Assembly (NCBI RefSeq): GCF_011075055.1
Contig: NC_058150.1
Coordinates: 12,305,408-12,369,407, forward strand
Direction of reading: 5' to 3'
Length of the DNA: 64,000 bases
DNA from: Mangifera indica
Lineage: Eukaryota; Streptophyta; Magnoliopsida; Sapindales; Anacardiaceae
Part shown: piece after piece, positions 1 through 11,011 of the stretch
Layout of the letters: every line of letters begins with the position of its first letter
Position numbering within the stretch: position 1 is the stretch's first letter
Translations under genes and position numbers: made by a program
Notes under the pieces: generated by a model
The model's input: only the letters and a program-made list of their open reading frames with translations
Told to the model about the DNA's origin: nothing
Database searches by the model: none

Positions 1-1240
1 CTGTAATAATATAAAATGTACAATTCATATCACAATTTTTTATGGTATCAAATGAAAAAATATCTTCATACAGTCATCATTTTTTAAATTGACTTTTACC
101 CTTATTTTAGGATTTCGACTTTTTCTTTGTGCAGCTACCCCCCATAACTTTGAAACCTTTACATTTCAACCCTCTCTCCAATGATTTGCATAATCATCTC
201 TGATGAACTTCTTCCTTTGTCTCCAAGTGACTTCAAGTATAACAATTTTATAGTTAAAAGAGGGTATACTCAAAATAATTATAGAAACTAGTCTCAAGGA
301 AAGAATTTAATTGAGACTAAGTTGACATCATTCTAGTTTATCTTTGACAATCTCTCCCCATTTTGATGCAGCCTAGATAAGGTATTTCTTTTTCCATCGT
401 CGTGCATTGTCCTATCTCCTTTTGTCATTGTCAAATGTTTCTCCTTCTTTGACAAATATCACATTAAAATCGAGTCACTCTTATCGTGATTTTTTCATCG
501 ATAACACAGTAGACTCTTTCTCTATCATATATAGTTTATTCTAATCATCCTCTCACAAAAACAACCCTTTGTTTCACAACAATTTTTTCATTAAAATAGA
601 CACGACTATGGATGTTCAATGGTGCTCTGGCTAATTCAAAGACAACTTTAGCTATAGTGCCACCCGACAATTCATCCCTTGGCTTTCATTGTTGATAGCC
701 ACTATTCCTAACACTACATCCCTTGAAAATTTAAAAAAGTTTGATGATGTTTTTAAAATTTTAATATGTTTTTCAATTGTTTTAAAAATGATAATTACAT
801 TCCCGAAGAAATGAACAAACCACAACATTTTAAAGTTGGTTATAGTTATGATAATTATTAAGAGTGTAAGTGCTAAATTTTTAAATTAGTAAGAATATAT
901 TGATAATTTAACGTGTATATTTAGTGTGTTAATGATTATTATGTAATTTTAATAAAATGACATAACAATCATTTATAAGAAAATCAAATAGGTTCATTAA
1001 TATATGTGAATGACATATATGAATTTGCCCTTTGAGACTTAAAGGGTAGTAATTTGTCATTTTATCAAACCTTTAGTGGAAAATAATCATTTGATCTTAA
1101 TTTAATTAATTTTTATTCTTTTCATACAAATTTGAGTATTAATTCAATTTTTAATTTGCTTCAGATTTCGGTTATGCAAAATCCAACCAGCACCACTCCA
1201 CTCATAATTTTTTGACTCCAACCAACGTTTAAAAGATGAA
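1..1240. other. AT-rich intergenic DNA
   Basis: No coding region is recognisable here. The last 120 bases (about 1128-1240) resemble the upstream region of copy B (18440-18530), including a shared CAAAATCCAACCA word, so they belong to the ancestral promoter of copy A. Bases 84-245 weakly resemble the interior of the MITE family described elsewhere in the window, but no ends can be seen. Confidence 0.4.
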
Positions 1241-1283
1241 GAAAGAAAGAGCAAGGAAGCAAACCACTCACTGATTCTATTTA

Positions 1284-1441
1284 CCATCAATAATATTATA
1301 CATATTTATTTTATGTATACAAATTAACATGCAATTATGTATATCATCACGTGATTATATATTATTTTATTTTTAATTTAAAATTTATAATCATATAATA
1401 ACACAAATATATATAAAATAAATACATATAGTTTTATTGGT
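1284..1441. mobile_element. Palindromic AT-rich MITE in the promoter of copy A
   Basis: Aligning the upstream regions of copies A and B shows an extra block of about 158 bases in A, between CACTCACTGATTCTA and the AAGGGTGGCTCTCT leader. Its ends are imperfect inverted repeats of about 35 bases, and the interior around 1350-1400 is itself palindromic. A TTA triplet flanks both sides (1281-1283 and 1442-1444), as expected for PIF/Harbinger Tourist-type MITEs. The insertion removes the TATA-bearing stretch that B keeps. Similar AT-rich palindromes occur near 5880-6000, 44450-44560 and 45545-45710. The superfamily assignment is tentative. Confidence 0.5.
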
Positions 1442-1532
1442 TTACTATTTACACACACAAGGGTGGCTCTCTTTACTATCTTATCCAAAAGCTTCATACT
1501 GTAATTACTTGGGTTCCTTTGTAAGGAAATAG

Positions 1533-2531
1533 ATGGAAGCAATATCCATTGGATCTGATCCTCGTTTTTATTTTCAAGTACGTATTTGTTTTCTTTTACA
1601 ATTCATATAAAATTATGAATCTGTGTGATGTCTGTGTAATTTATGTGCATAGGTGGGAAACATGAGAATCAGAGAGGGAATCAAATGTTTGCAAGATTTA
1701 TTGCAATGGTACAAGTACAACTTGAGGCTTGAAAATGGCGGAATCCTTCATGAGACCATGGCCTTCCTTCAGTCTCTTCAATGATAAATACAAGTAAACG
1801 CTAAATGGTCTTTCATTGTTGAGAACTAGAACTTTTATCTAAACTAATGTAGCTTCTTTCATTAAATATGTGAAGGAAATTGAATTTGGAACACAATAGA
1901 AAGGAGAATGTCTATGGAACACATCTACAACGTGGACAAGTTCCTTCACCCTACTCTTCATTCATGTTCTCTCTCTTAATTATATATATAATAATAATGT
2001 TTTAGCAAAAATGTTTTCATATGAATATATCTATAATTAATTATTTTATATATTGCCTCAATTCGAGATCAATAAATATACTCGGCAATTTGCTAGCTAG
2101 GAAACTATAGAAATTGACTTGGTCATGTTAAAGAGACCTTGTTTGTTTGAATTTGCATTTTGTTGTTTATTAGGTGTGGATATGTTTGTATGTTAACAAG
2201 AAATCACTCAAATAAGAGAACAAACTATCAACTTTAAATCTACTCTAAATCAAGAGATTGGTATGGTGATGAATAAAAAGTGAAAAACATGGTCAAATAT
2301 TTGTAAGAACTTCAAAAAGTAGGAAAACAAACATCTAGATAAAGTAGTAGATAAAGCGAAAGAGATGAGTTCGGTTGATCGAAAACTGAATTATTCTAAT
2401 TTGGTGTCAGAGATTATTAAGTATGAGTTAAATGACATAAAAGATTATATACTTGGAGTTTATAAAGAAGAGAAAAATAAGTTGTTTAGATATTTAGATG
2501 AACTTTCAAATCAATTTAGTGTAACAATTGA
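1533..2531 (+). pseudogene. Copy A: broken HLH/BED-hAT family gene
   Basis: Exon 1 (1533-1577) encodes MEAISIGSDPRFYFQ and is intact, with a GT donor. Exon 2 (from 1653) encodes the HLH-like segment VGNMRIREGIKCLQDLL. It is cut by a TGA where other copies read an Arg or Pro codon, and its donor CAG|GT has become CAAGT. A relic of the B-type third exon lies at about 1876-1939. The large exon resumes at about 2200 with ACAAG in place of the acceptor ACAGG. It has lost the BED zinc finger by internal deletion (around 2310-2340), then continues in frame from 2365 as a segment very like copy B (SSVDRKLNYSNLVSEIIKY) and stops short at about 2531. The B-type third exon shows that A is a sister of B rather than of C-G and F. 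It is certainly dead. Confidence 0.85.
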
Positions 2532-3213
2532 AGAGAGTAGGCCCATTACAATGTAGGCTTCACGGGTCGGGCTAGATAGTCATATAACGAAGGCCTATAA
2601 CAAGATTTCTACTTTAGCGAGTCATGTCATGTTGGGTCAAGTCCTTAATGGGCCACTCATTAATTTAATAATAAAATATTTTTAATTAAATAATTAAATA
2701 TTGTTAATTTATATTCATTTTCAAATTAATTGAACCAAGAACAACATCTCATAAATTTTATTAATAATATTTCACTTATGGTAAAAGAATATTGTGGTTA
2801 TATGATGAAAAAAAATCAAACATGATATAAATTAATTCATTTATATAAAATACATGTTCTAATTCTTATCTATATAATTTGTATTGCGGTTATATGATGG
2901 AAAGAAATTAAACATAATATAAATTAATTCATTTATATAATATACATGTTCTAATTCTTATCTATATAATTTGTATTTATCTTCAACATCCAAATTTTTG
3001 AAATGTTCAAATATATCCTCTACTATCCAGTTTTGCAAGTTGAATTCAGCAATCACCTATTCTTTTATATACATTATTGTCTCAACTATATTAGGGTGTA
3101 AGTTGGATTGTCTAGCATCTAACATGCATCTACTTATACTAAAAGATTACGCCAATGCTAGAGTGAACATCAACGATGTTAGTAGATCATGTGTCATGGT
3201 AAAAGGGGCACGA
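2532..3213. other. hAT-like subterminal sequence and a 92-bp tandem duplication
   Basis: Bases 2545-2670 (GGGTCGGGCTAG ... GTTGGGTCAAGTCC ... ATGGGCC) resemble the GC-rich ends of the Ac-like elements at 54.9 and 61.6-62.5 kb, so a hAT insertion may be what truncated copy A. Bases 2791-2882 are repeated at 2883-2974 with a 92-bp period and only a few substitutions. The rest holds no gene that I recognise. Confidence 0.45.
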
Positions 3214-3968
3214 TAAGTGGCAACAACAAATAGTAAAGGCATTTCTTTTCAATATTTTAAAAAATTTTCCTCTAATGGTCTTGCATTATCTTGAAATTTT
3301 CCTCTAATAGTCTCTCAATATCTTGAAAAACATTATGATATATATATTCCTTGAAATTAATATAACTAATTTCTATAATAAAATATAAATTTAACAAATG
3401 GTAAAATAATACACAATTAAGCATTGATTAATAGTTGTTTTTTCACTGGAGCATTGACCAAGTCTCAATCATACTCGCTAAAAAAATGGGTCTTTAAAAT
3501 CTTTCACACTTTTCACATGCTTTTAATATAAGATATGTTGAATTCTACCTAATTCTATCATCAGTTTTTAAATTTTTTTCATCTTAACCCTATTTGTTTA
3601 CACATTTCACAACATGTTTGCATGCTTGTATGAGATATGGTATATTTGTACCAACCCACTAGCACACGCCGATGTGATAAGCATGTATGTGTATTTGCAA
3701 TTACAATTTTGTTTTTTCTGCTTGTGCTAAGATATAAATATAGAATGATTCCTTATATTAGGTTAAACAAATTGTGCCCCAAAAGGTTGCACCAACAAGT
3801 TTATTAGCATAGTCCTTGCTTCATAAGCAATGTTGTTCATAGCATTGGCACTTGTATTGTACGTTAAATGTAGGGAAATTGGTAAGCATGTTTGTGTCAT
3901 TGCAATAGCAATTTTATTCTATATGGAATGGTTTGTTATTATGTACTCTATATATGCTTTTTATGTTT
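3214..3968 (-). mobile_element. hAT element remnant, first copy
   Basis: This block is repeated in direct orientation at about 5136-5880 (same words, for example around AGTGGCAACAA at both starts, and TTAGGTTAAACAAATTGTGCCCC). Both resemble the minus-strand Ac-like hAT element at 50.6-55.0 kb. It has no usable reading frame. Its right edge is interrupted by the MITE at 3970. Confidence 0.5.
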
Positions 3969-3969
3969 A

Positions 3970-4812
3970 GGCCCAAAGACTATTTCCCACTCAAGTTTTA
4001 GCCCATTTTCAAAAATATACCTGCAGTGATTTAAAAATTTGAACACCCACCCATGGGTTAACTTCAATTAGAATTTTCTATTAGAGGTAAGAGAAATTGT
4101 TATTTTACCCCCTAAAAATTTATATCATTTCTCTCTTTAGTTTAGAAAATTAACAATTTATTCCATTATTAAACTTTGAAAAGTTGTATTCCCCCCCCCC
4201 CCTCTCGGGATTTCAACTTTTCGAGCAAACCTCCCCCTTTTCGACAACCAACACCCTTTAGGTGTCTATCTCCCTTCTTCTAAGTTCATCAAGAAATAGT
4301 GATGGTCTTCATATCGAATGGACATCCAGGATGACAAGGTTTGTCAAGGATGTGAAATAGTGATGGTTTCGATGGTCTTTGTTTGGAATCAATGATTTGT
4401 CAACGATCTTTATCTAGAATCGATGGTCTTCATCGATTGATCTAGACGAGGATGATTTGTCTTTATCCAGACAAATACTCGTTTTCTCTGACAAGGATAA
4501 GACCAAAAGAAGGGAGAGAGACAATTGGAGGCTACTAGTTGTCGAAGAGGGAGAGGTTTGCTTAAAAAATTAAAACCCTAGGAGAAAAATATAACTTTTC
4601 AAAGTTTAGTTAAGGGGGAAAATTCTTAGTTTTCTAAACTAAAGAGAGAAATAATATAATTTTTTAGAATTTTAGGGTTTAGTGGTAATATAATAATTTT
4701 ATCATTACCTCTAACAAAAATAAACCTATAAGTAGATATTCGGGTTTTTGAAATATCGTAAGTGTATTTTTGAGAATTAGTTGAAAGTTTGGTGGGAAAT
4801 AGTCCTTTGTCC
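3970..4812. mobile_element. MULE-type MITE, copy 1, with perfect 9-bp target duplication
   Basis: The ends are inverted repeats: GGCCCAAAGACTATTTCCCA on the left, and on the right the reverse complement of GGACAAAGGACTATTTCCCA. The 9-bp word TTATGTTTA directly flanks both sides (3961-3969 and 4813-4821), the target-site length of Mutator-like elements. The interior has no transposase. It contains a poly-C run (4191-4202) and a mirror-like central part rich in TCTAGA/GACGA words that recurs in the other copies. It was inserted into hAT-derived sequence. Confidence 0.85.
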
Positions 4813-4821
4813 TTATGTTTA

Positions 4822-5880
4822 TATCACAAGGGTATTTATGATTTATGTATGTTGATATAATTATAAAACTCACTATGTTTTGAACTTTTAACTTATATGT
4901 TGCTTACCTTTGCACGAGATAAACTATAAAGGTGATATTCATTTGGATGAACCACCTGAACTTATCTCTGATTTAGAAGTTTGTGATATCCTTCCATATT
5001 AATTTTCATAAATATTATACCTTTCAAGTAAAAAAATTTTTGAATATCTTTTATTCTATATGATAAACGTTTTAACAAATTTTCACAATTTCTAACAAAA
5101 TTTATACTTATGATAGTTTTTTCTAGGGTCTAGAATAGTGGCAACAATAAATAGTGAAGGTGTTTCTTTTCAATGTTTAAAACAAAAATTTCTTTAATAC
5201 TCTTGCAATATCTTGAAAAACATTATGATACATATACCATAGAATATAAAATTAAATAGATGATGAGATAATACATAATTGAGCATTAATCAATGGTCCT
5301 CTTTTATTAGAGCAATGACCAAGTCCCAGTCATACTCAAAAAATTGGGTTCTCAGAGTCTTTTGGTTGTGTATTGAAAAATTGTGTTATAGTTATTTCAT
5401 GTTTTTCACATGCTTTTAATATAAGATATATTGAATTCTACCTAATTTTAACATTGGCTTTTAATTTTTTTTGTCTTAACCATATTTGTTTTCACATTTC
5501 ACACCATGCTTATTTGTATGAGATATGGTATGTTTGTGCCACCCCGCTAGCACACTCCGATGTGATAAGCATGTTTGTATATTTTCAATTACAATTTGGT
5601 CTTTTTACTTGTGTTGAGCTATAAAAATAGAATGAATCCTTATATTAGGTTAAACAAATTGTGCCCCAACAAGCCGTACCAGCAATTTTACTAGCACAAT
5701 CCTTTCTTCATAAGTAATGTTTTTTATAGCATTTGTGCTTGCATTGTGTGTAAAATGTTGGGAAATTGTTAAGCATGTTTTTATCTTTGTTCAATTTTGT
5801 TCTATGATTGTGTTGAGGTACATTTATAGAGCGGTTTGTCGTTATGTACTCTATATATGTTTTGTGTAATATTATATATA
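4822..5880 (-). mobile_element. hAT element remnant, second copy
   Basis: On the minus strand, bases near 5350-5440 translate to a stretch containing YLILKACEKHE and QFFNTQPKDSENP. It matches YLMLKACKKYE and FFNTQPKDSKNP in the hAT element at 51.06-51.16 kb, and corresponds to the conserved RWNSTYLML region of Ac-like transposases. Bases 4984-5070 likewise resemble 50665-50730. Stops and frameshifts are everywhere. From 5136 on it duplicates 3214-3968. Confidence 0.6.
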
Positions 5881-6004
5881 CAAATAATATATATAATTTT
5901 ATATATAAATAATAATATATTATCATGTAATTGAATAATTTTAAATTAAAAATAAAATACTATTTAAATATGTTATTATTTATATATATAATTTTATAGA
6001 TTAT

Positions 6005-6568
6005 TTATACACATAATTTGATCGATAGGGTTTTTATGTTTATAATTTGTCAATTTATTTCTAAGAGTCATGAAGACTAAAAGAAAGATTTCATGTGTCC
6101 CAAAGACTAAAAGCGGGACAAATGAGTATGAACTAATTATTTATTTATTTTATTTTATTTTTGCATCATATTTTTTAATTGAATAAAAAAGTTAAATTTT
6201 ATTGTAAATGAAAAGCGTTATGATTTTTAAACTATTTTTTAATTTGCGTTTTTTATTAACATATCATTTTAAAAGTAAATTTTATTATTAATTTGATTGA
6301 TAACTTAATTTTAGAATTTAACTTTAGCATAAAAAATTGTATGAAATCAACTCGAACTTCACCAATGAACTATCTTTTTAGTTTATAAACTGTTTTACAT
6401 TAAAATTTATTTTGAATATAAAGATTTGATATTAATAAATATTATTCAAATTTTACTAATTTATTTTGTTTTGGTTTTAAATTTTAACTATAAATATAAC
6501 TTGAGTTTAGAGTTTTATTTTATTTTCTGTTTTTTAATTACTAGTACTAAAATTCTATGTATAAAATT
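6005..6568. other. AT-rich spacer
   Basis: More than 80 percent A+T with no coding signal. Nothing recognisable beyond simple AT runs. Confidence 0.5.
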
Positions 6569-6830
6569 AACATAATCTTAAATTTAGTAAATAATTTACT
6601 TGTACAGTAGTTTTTTTTTTTGCAAAATAATAAAACGGTTTCCTAACTCATATTTTGAATAATCTTTTTGTCAAATTTTCACCTTCTTCATACTTTTCAC
6701 TCTCCATCGATAGTGTGATAAAGAGATTTAAACCTCCAAACAAATAAATGTCTTTTTAATTTCTCTTCTCTTTTCTATAAAAAGGATTTTTATCTCATTT
6801 ATGGTAGTTAACAATGTCTCAATAAGATTG
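6569..6830. repeat. Direct repeat, left copy (partner 8337-8590)
   Basis: Both copies share TTTAGTAAATAATTTACTTG, TAACTCATATTTTGAATAAT and a TATA-like TTTTCTATAAAAAGGA, separated by the same spacings. Together they flank the inverted-repeat block. They could be the ends of a decayed composite insertion or a simple tandem duplication. Confidence 0.6.
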
Positions 6831-6839
6831 TTATTTATT

Positions 6840-7184
6840 TTTATTTTTTCCACAGATGTGCTGGGATGGTTTTTGGTTGGCTGCTGTGATGGTCTTTTTT
6901 CTCTACTATTGTTGACTCTTGGTGTTGTGTCCTCCTTTGTTTTTTATTTTTTTTCAACTCAGTAACTTGTTGTTTACTAGGTGGGAAATAGTGGGCTTTG
7001 TGTTCTACTGTATGCATCTCCTTGGGCCTCAGCAATTTCGGCTATCCTCTGGGGGAAATAATTGAAATTTTGAGTAATTCTGTTTGTTAGGTTGAATTTT
7101 GTTTGTTGATAATTCAGTAATTTTTGAGTTAATGTCATAATTTATTGCACTTTGACATCATATTGACATATTATGATAATTTAG
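6840..7184 (+). repeat. Left arm of a large fold-back inverted repeat
   Basis: This arm is the inverted counterpart of 7372-7687. Shared words include GGTTTTTGGTTGGCTGCTGT, TTGGTGTTGTGTCCTC and TCATAATTTATTGCACTTTG. The arms are about 320-345 bases long and visibly diverged. The longest reading frames across them are shadows of repeat sequence and match no protein I know. Confidence 0.85.
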
Positions 7185-7371
7185 GTATTTTTGTATAGAA
7201 TTAATTGCTAATAAAGAGAGAATGACTAGTTAAGATACGAGAGTTTTCTAAATGGTTAGGGAGACCCCAATCAATTAGTTTCAAAACCAATTATAGTACA
7301 GACACAATAAGACATTGTCTTCAATGTCATTGTGTCTTCAATGTGTCTAATTATGTAAAAACTTTATGCAG

Positions 7372-7687
7372 AAAATTATCAGAATATATCAATATGATAT
7401 CAAAGTGCAATAAATTATGACATTAACTCAAGAAATAATGAAATGTCAACACACAAATTACTCAAAATTTCAATTATTCCCCCCAGAGGGCAGCCAAAAC
7501 TGCCAAGACCCAAGGAGATGTATGTAGTAGAACACAAAGCCCACCATTTCCCACCTAGTAAGCAACAAGTTACTAAGTTGAAACAAAAATAAAAAACAGA
7601 AGAGGACACAACACCAAGACTTAACAACGGTAGCGAAAAAAGACCGTCACAGCAGCCAACCAAAAACCATCACAACACATGTATTAA
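7372..7687 (-). repeat. Right arm of the fold-back inverted repeat
   Basis: Inverted partner of 6840-7184 with a loop of about 187 bases (7185-7371). A transcript across both arms would form a hairpin of more than 300 base pairs. The loop contains a short internal repeat of TCTTCAATGT. Confidence 0.85.
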
Positions 7688-8336
7688 AAATAACGCCCCA
7701 GGCAGGGCAACAACAGCCAACAAAACTACCAAGTGCACTTGTAGAAAAGACGTCACCGCAAGGCAAACAACAAACTCAAAATTCTAAGTTAACAAATAGG
7801 ATTATTCAAAATTTCAATTATTTTTGGACAGGGTCAAATGACGATACAATCAAACTCAGAATAATTGATTTAGGTGAAATCAAACTCACAAGCCATTCGA
7901 TAAAATATATTTGTTTTAGTGCTCAAAAAAATTAACTCACAGAAAAATCATTGAAGATTAAAAATAATCAGTTTGGGCATATATAATCACAAATTAATTG
8001 CTATTTGTGAATTAGACATAGGGCTTACTATTAATTACAGCAAGAGTTTTTCCCTTTATAACCGTTGGAACCAGAATGATTGTGGTTTTGGAAAGCGACG
8101 ACCGACGGTGGTGAAGGTAGCGTGGGGATGGACGGAGGGGTGTGTTGAGCTGTCTTATTTTAATTTTAGATTTTTTAATTAGGTTTTGTGTGAATATTCA
8201 TTTGGGTATAAAATGTTAAAAAAAAAAAAAAACTGCATGTCTAATGTGGCAATATGCTGACATGGCAGAGGATGTGGCATCTACCGCGTCAATGGGTACC
8301 AGACTATGTACCTAGTCTGGATACATATAGTATTTT
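7688..8336. other. Spacer without recognisable gene
   Basis: Moderately AT-rich DNA. The short reading frame at 7973-8182 has no family features. A poly-A run lies at 8219-8231. Confidence 0.4.
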
Positions 8337-8590
8337 TGTAATCTTCAATTTAGTAAATAATTTACTTGTTAAAAAATTAATACAATACTCTTTTTTTCTC
8401 AAAATAATAAAACTTTTTCCTAACTCATATTTTGAATAATCTTTTTCAAATTTTCATCTTTTTCCTACTTTTTCACTCTTCATCTACAGTATCATAATGG
8501 GATCTAGACCTTACAACAGGAAGATATCATTTTAATTTCTCTTCCCTTTTCTATAAAAAGGACTTTTTTTCATTTAAGGTATTTAACAAT
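8337..8590. repeat. Direct repeat, right copy (partner 6569-6830)
   Basis: Same order of shared words as the left copy, about 1.77 kb downstream, including the TATA-like CTATAAAAAGGA at about 8552. A few small insertions and deletions separate the two copies. Confidence 0.6.
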
Positions 8591-8599
8591 GCCTAACTA

Positions 8600-9079
8600 A
8601 CATTTTTATATTTAAGTTTCTATTCTTTCATTTTTTGCCCCAAATTTTTTATAGTGAGAAATTTGTATTTCATTTTAGTTGTTTGATAATGACAACATTG
8701 TAGTTTTTTTTCCTCTTATTTTCATATATTTTTTTCTCTTCTCGTCTAGTTTCCTTTCTTTTGACAGTCCAATGAATTTTATGATTCAGTTGTATTTGTT
8801 CTTTCAAATTTTGTGGATGGTGGATATAACTTTGAATTTGGGAAGCCAGTCACTTTACTTGCTTTATAAGAAGTAGTAGAACAGTAATTTCCTTTTCTTA
8901 GTGATGTAAAAATGAACATGCTGCTTGCTTAAGCAGTAAAGAAAATCCAAAAATCAAGAATGAAGTTGTAGTTTCCCTTAAACAATTAATGTCTAAGCAC
9001 CAACTCAGGCAATTATATATATATATATATCTCACATTTAGAGACAGGTAACTCAAAAAAAAGTGAGTGGTAGAACGAA
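8600..9079. other. AT-rich spacer with short TA run
   Basis: A short (AT)n run at about 9014-9031 and no coding signal. Confidence 0.4.
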
Positions 9080-9235
9080 CCTACCACTACATCTTAAGCT
9101 CCTGAGCCTCTCCCACAAGAGATAAATGTGTCTTACCAAAGCATACACACGATGATTACTAGAGGTAAACCAAACATCCACAAACCTAATATATATCAAA
9201 CTGAGGCTAGTATCCCTATAACAACCATACCATCC
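9080..9235. repeat. Dispersed repeat, copy 1 (partner 44815-44965)
   Basis: Shares in order CCTACCACTACATC/CCAACACTACACC, AAGCTC, TCCCACAAGA, AAAGCATACAC and CATCCACAAA with the second copy 36 kb away, in the same orientation. Its type is unknown. No ends can be defined. Confidence 0.6.
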
Positions 9236-9289
9236 TCGGTTCCAGATGCCTTGATCTTTCCACATCGGATAATGCATTGCTTAAGCAGT

Positions 9290-10329
9290 AATATTATATG
9301 TATATAAAAAAAATATACATAATATTACTTAAATTATTATTTGCATGGGAAAATGTAATTTAGTCTTTCAACTAGTTAAGTAAATAACATGTTTACCACA
9401 TCAATTTGTCACATTAATGTTAGTTTTTAAAGAATAGTTTGCATAATTAATTTATATATGGACAAATTAATTATACAAACCATCCGAGTTTTGCTTTTTT
9501 TTTTTTTTTGAAATCAGATTCTAGGCAAGGATTAAGATTCGAAAAGCCTTTGTGAATTTGTCAAATATTCTTTTAAAGGGCATATGATTCTACATAATTT
9601 TTAATTATTTTAGTTATTTATCTTTTTATTATTAATATTATATTATTTTATTTATTAAACAATAAAATTATTTAATAATCTTTTATTATCGAAATAAAAT
9701 AACAGATAATATAAAAAATAATTTGATTACTACTTTTTTTTTATATTAAAAAGTTTTTTTATAATTTTATCTTTATTAAAATTTTAGGATAAAATTTTTT
9801 TTATTTTTAATTAAAATAAAAATAACGTAGTTAATTTTTAAAATAAATATATATGTATATATCTATGTATATTTACAATAAGAAAACATTTTGAAAAAAT
9901 AACTAAATTAATTAATTTTAAATTTTGATAACATAAAAAAATTCTAATATATTATTAACATAAGGAATATTTTATAAAATATATAAAATAATCAAATATA
10001 AGATTTATTTATATCTGATGATTTTTTAATGGTGTTTAAGTGAAATAATATCTTAGTATTTTTTATGATTGACAAATTTCAACAAAGCACAATAATTATT
10101 AGATATGTTAATTTTAATAATTTATATGCAGTAGTCTTTTAAATAATTCATATTTTTGATAATCTTATATTTTTTATAATAAAATATTATTCGAATCAAA
10201 AACACTCTTTTTGTCATTTTATCTAACATGATTAGCCTGTTCTCTTTTAAATTTTATTAATTTATAAATTTGCATATCTATCTTGGGTTAAATTCACATG
10301 GTTACATGGCATACAACGGTGAAGAACAT
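9290..10329. other. Very AT-rich spacer
   Basis: Homopolymer-rich A+T DNA with no coding or element signals that I can support. Confidence 0.5.
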
Positions 10330-10539
10330 GAGATGATTAAACTCCAACCCAGACTGCCTTACTTTTTCCAAATTATCATCTCCAAAGCTCAAAGACTACA
10401 TAGGCATTAATAATTAAATGTCATTCTCTTATATATATTTTATTGTTTTATGATCTAATAAACTCTATCAGACTTTTATTTGAACCAATTACACAGGACA
10501 AATTAATCTACTTTGTAATAAAAAAAATTACATACAAAT
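10330..10539. repeat. Duplicated segment left of the gypsy element (partner 15850-16115)
   Basis: Shares CTCAAAGA, TTAATAATTAAATGTCATTC, TTTTATGATCTAATAAA and CCAATTACACA in order with the DNA right after the gypsy element. The retrotransposon therefore sits between or inside the two halves of an older local duplication. Confidence 0.7.
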
Positions 10540-10991
10540 TGTTACGTTGCATGGAATGCATGGGGCCATGCACACTCCTTATCCCTTTATTTATTATTTT
10601 ACTATTTCGCTTTTACTCTGTTTTGTTTTTACTTCTAGCAACTGTTTTGTTTTCAACAACTTCTTATCTGTTGCTCCAATAAACCGTCCAGAACAAGTCT
10701 GCAGTGCACGATAGTTACGTCCTGGTCTTTAGGAAGATCGTTGCAATGCTTTAGCTGGCACGATAGCTTAGGTCTTTAACGTTATCATTTCCCTGTTTTT
10801 TCTCCATATGTAAGCCTATTTAAGTTGCTCGTTAATGGCAATAAAAATCATCCAGAAAATATTCCAATATCTGACTGTTGCTCATAGCAATTAGTTTTTA
10901 TAGTCTCATTCACAATTCATCGTCAAGATAGCTCGATGAGGACGAGCTAGGAATTCAGGTCAAGGCCGCACAACCAATCAGGATCGTAACA
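10540..10991 (+). repeat. 5' LTR of the gypsy element
   Basis: Ends are TGTTAC..GTAACA, 452 bp, the same length as the 3' LTR with no gaps. A TATTTAAG word at about 10828 and AATAAAA at about 10850 are candidate promoter and polyadenylation signals, with the equivalents in the 3' LTR near 15667-15690. Confidence 0.95.
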
Positions 10992-10994
10992 TTC

Positions 10995-11007
10995 TGGTAT
11001 CAGAGCC
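10995..11007 (+). other. Primer binding site (initiator Met tRNA)
   Basis: TGGTATCAGAGCC, three bases after the 5' LTR, is the standard complement to the 3' end of plant initiator methionine tRNA, used to prime minus-strand DNA. Confidence 0.93.
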
Positions 11008-11011
11008 AGAG

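Noticed and set aside
6841..7663. Two mirror-image open frames (Cys/Leu-rich and Lys/His-rich)
   Set aside because: They are the two strands of the fold-back repeat. The similarity is nucleotide-level inversion, not two genes.
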